A stretch of 64,000 nt of DNA. Origin: Irpex lacteus. Its lineage: Eukaryota > Basidiomycota > Agaricomycetes > Polyporales > Irpicaceae. Below, in pieces: positions 62,245 through 64,000 of this stretch; the first letter of the stretch is position 1, and each line of letters opens with the position of its first letter. The DNA lies in NCBI GenBank assembly GCA_001986395.2, contig MQVO02000031.1:62001-126000 (forward strand). Reading direction: 5' to 3'. The notes under the pieces were generated by a model that was not told the DNA's origin, did no database searches, and was given only the letters and a program-made list of their open reading frames with translations. The position numbers were made by a program, and so were the translations under genes.

Positions 62245-63975
62245 CTAGCTATTCTCTTTTTCTACACGTACACGTTTAGAGTTACCGGCCTTTGAACTGC
62301 GCTCGTCCGTACTGCGTTTTTCAGGAACTACCATGTTCACTACTTGACGCTTTTGAAAGACAAGACGTAAACGCGAAGATGAGACAGTACTCGCCTTGTC
62401 ACCATCAACCAGCGGAGTGTCCACGTCAGGGAGAACAACTGGCTCGTCAAGTGAAACAGCTGGCCCGTCAAGTTGAACAGCCTCCGTCTGCCGTTCCGCA
62501 AAGATCTGGTCGAACCCAGTAGTCGCCTCATTGAGAAAAGCCAGTAACGAATCTCCGTATAGCTCGGTGTATGCCCATGTTGGTGTCTGGATGACTCGTT
62601 GAAGCCGCTCAATGGTGGTACACACATGAGCCTTGTGTGCGATGCAGTCGATTATGGAAGAGGGTAAGAAGTCGCAGCTCAAGGAGTTGCGATCACGGCC
62701 ACGGACCTTCGGCCACATCCGTCCTCGCCAAGCCCGCAGCATACGTCCAACAGTCTTGATCATGATAGCATCAAGGGCACGGTGTGTGCCGTCAGAGCGT
62801 GGAACGGGATCACGGACTGCTGAAGCGTCACCGTAGCACTGCGCGTAAGCTACCAAGTGATGCGCAATAGCGGCAGCATCACGACTAGACTCCGGTTTGG
62901 GCTGGTGAATAGAGCAACAGGGTCCCGAAGGTGCAGTGTAAACTTCTTCGTTATGCTGCATGTCCACTTGACGAGGGCACAAAGACGGAGTGGGGTTGTG
63001 CCATTGACGGACAACTGGCGAAAGCTTCGCGCGACGAGCGGCATCATCCTGCGCTTGCTGGCCCTTGATCGCTTCCACCAGTAGCTCCCTTACCCATGAC
63101 GGCACGAGGGAGTAGGCCTCCGCTGGCAGCCCGTCACGTCCGCCACAGCATAGGCGTTGTTTACCTGCTGAGAATGAGGGGAAGAGGCCGAAGACCACTA
63201 CTCGTCGGATGCACGGAATGTCGAGGCCATATGTGCACGTTTCAGTACATACACCAATGCGAAGACGAGAGCCCTCGACCATGTCTTGCATGAAAAGTGA
63301 CCGGTACTCCTGCGACATGAGAGAATTGTACGGCATGACAATCTCAGACCGATGGGGAAACAACGTCGGGAAGAGAGCATCCAGATAAGCGATAACTCGA
63401 CTTCCAAGCTCGATTGTGTTGCAGAAGACTAGGGTGCGAGGGATATCGGCGGGAGAACGAGCGTTCAGAGAGAGGAGGAAGGCGAGGTCATGGAATGTGT
63501 TGCCCGAGTACGGATGCTGCATGATGCGATTGATGTACTTGATGTGGGGTCGGTCACAAGGGTAGCGAACATTGACGAAATAACCCTGCTTAAGCCCGAG
63601 GGCTTTTGCAAGAGCTTTCGCTTCTGTTGGCGTTGCTGTCCCTGTAAACAGACCCCATACCGCTTTGGCCGGGAGACGATGTCGCATAAGCTTAACGCTA
63701 GCGTACGCAACACACCATTCTCCGCTTTCCTCGTGTACGAGATGAGCCTCGTCCACGAAGAACCAGCGGAGAAGCTGATATGTCTTGGGATTATCGAGGA
63801 GCTTGCTTACATGTGCGCTTCGAAGCATCTGAGGGCTAACTGTTGCGACACGAACGCCTTTCGCGGAGGCAAGTGCTTGCCACAAGTCGACGGGAGGGGT
63901 AGACAAAGACGCGCTACGCATTGTATCTTCATTGATGGCAGATGCAGTAATACCATAGGATGACATGACTCTAGC
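62245..63975 (-). CDS. RecQ-like DEAH helicase, 3' part (5' end beyond window)
   Basis: The exon begins at an ATTAG acceptor at 63,976 and runs open to TAG at 62,245-62,247. The text starts ARVMSSYGITASAIN, which follows helicase motif Ia; motif I and the true start lie past the window. Motif II is FVDEAHLVHE, motif III FTGTATPTEAK, motif IV TLVFCNTIELGSRV, and motif V region ETCTYGLDIPCIRRVVVFGLF. Motif VI reads QRLCCGGRDGLPAEAY, where RecQ proteins usually have GRxGRDG, so an arginine is replaced by cysteine. After residue ~330 comes a long family-specific C-terminal region ending in a basic tail (SKRVRVEKENS). The ATG at 63,966 is internal. RecQ helicases near chromosome ends are common in fungi, but I see no telomere repeat here. 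Confidence 0.85.
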   Translation of the reverse strand, partial: ARVMSSYGITASAINEDTMRSASLSTPPVDLWQALASAKGVRVATVSPQMLRSAHVSKLLDNPKTYQLLRWFFVDEAHLVHEESGEWCVAYASVKLMRHRLPAKAVWGLFTGTATPTEAKALAKALGLKQGYFVNVRYPCDRPHIKYINRIMQHPYSGNTFHDLAFLLSLNARSPADIPRTLVFCNTIELGSRVIAYLDALFPTLFPHRSEIVMPYNSLMSQEYRSLFMQDMVEGSRLRIGVCTETCTYGLDIPCIRRVVVFGLFPSFSAGKQRLCCGGRDGLPAEAYSLVPSWVRELLVEAIKGQQAQDDAARRAKLSPVVRQWHNPTPSLCPRQVDMQHNEEVYTAPSGPCCSIHQPKPESSRDAAAIAHHLVAYAQCYGDASAVRDPVPRSDGTHRALDAIMIKTVGRMLRAWRGRMWPKVRGRDRNSLSCDFLPSSIIDCIAHKAHVCTTIERLQRVIQTPTWAYTELYGDSLLAFLNEATTGFDQIFAERQTEAVQLDGPAVSLDEPVVLPDVDTPLVDGDKASTVSSSRLRLVFQKRQVVNMVVPEKRSTDERSSKAGNSKRVRVEKENS

Positions 63976-64000
63976 CTAATAGAGTCCGTCAGCACATACA

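Noticed and set aside
63490..63963. Plus-strand open frame of 157 codons
   Set aside because: It is antisense to the helicase motifs II-IV and is a shadow of that gene.
1..64000. RIP-type mutation, CRISPR arrays, rRNA or tRNA genes, telomere repeats
   Set aside because: The duplicated units are rich in CpG and show no directional C-to-T pattern by eye. I saw no regular short spacer array, no cloverleaf with conserved T-loop, and no TTAGGG-like tract.

Overview
The window looks like nuclear DNA of a mushroom-forming basidiomycete (Agaricomycetes). The coding genes are cut by many 50-65 bp GT-AG introns. The recognisable proteins are of kinds expanded in that class: DUF6535 membrane proteins, a DUF6589 protein, a RecQ-type helicase and an intron-rich hAT transposase. 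I cannot name the species.

Layout. About 58 kb is a head-to-tail array of four related segmental repeat units. Each complete unit, read along the + strand, holds (a) 8-10 kb of intergenic repeat with no intact gene, (b) a six-exon DUF6535 gene on the minus strand, (c) a promoter-side array of a short TCGGCTC word, and (d) a 1.2-2.1 kb spacer. Unit 1 spans about 0.1-20.16 kb, with its DUF6535 gene at 15,019-18,532. Unit 2 spans about 20.17-34.08 kb (gene 28,329-31,718). Unit 3 spans about 34.09-49.6 kb (gene 44,499-48,093). Unit 4 spans about 49.6-58.3 kb and is cut short: where a fourth DUF6535 gene is expected, homology stops and a different two-gene block begins. That block has a DUF6589 gene (58,582-62,227, plus) tail to tail with a RecQ-like helicase (62,245 to beyond the window end, minus), 17 bp apart.

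Three insertions can be read precisely because the other units give the empty site. A 4,395 bp hAT transposon (8,660-13,054) sits in unit 1 with an 8 bp target duplication and about 23 bp terminal inverted repeats. A 705 bp MITE-like element (32,796-33,500) with perfect 19 bp ends and a TA duplication sits in unit 2. A 74 bp inverted-repeat element (37,306-37,379) sits in unit 3.

The three DUF6535 genes each assemble into a continuous reading frame over six exons (1,075, 1,037 and 1,100 codons). The first ~260 residues (four membrane segments) are almost the same in all three, then an 89-142 residue cassette cannot be aligned, then similarity resumes. This hypervariable membrane-side cassette in a tandem family, with shared promoter word arrays and mosaic exchange between units, is the most striking pattern here. 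The function of DUF6535 is unknown, so any recognition or incompatibility role is inference. The intergenic repeat is CpG-rich while DUF6535 gene bodies are CpG-poor. The repeat also carries conserved CRE-like palindromes and minus-strand splice signals that suggest decayed genes or spliced non-coding transcripts.
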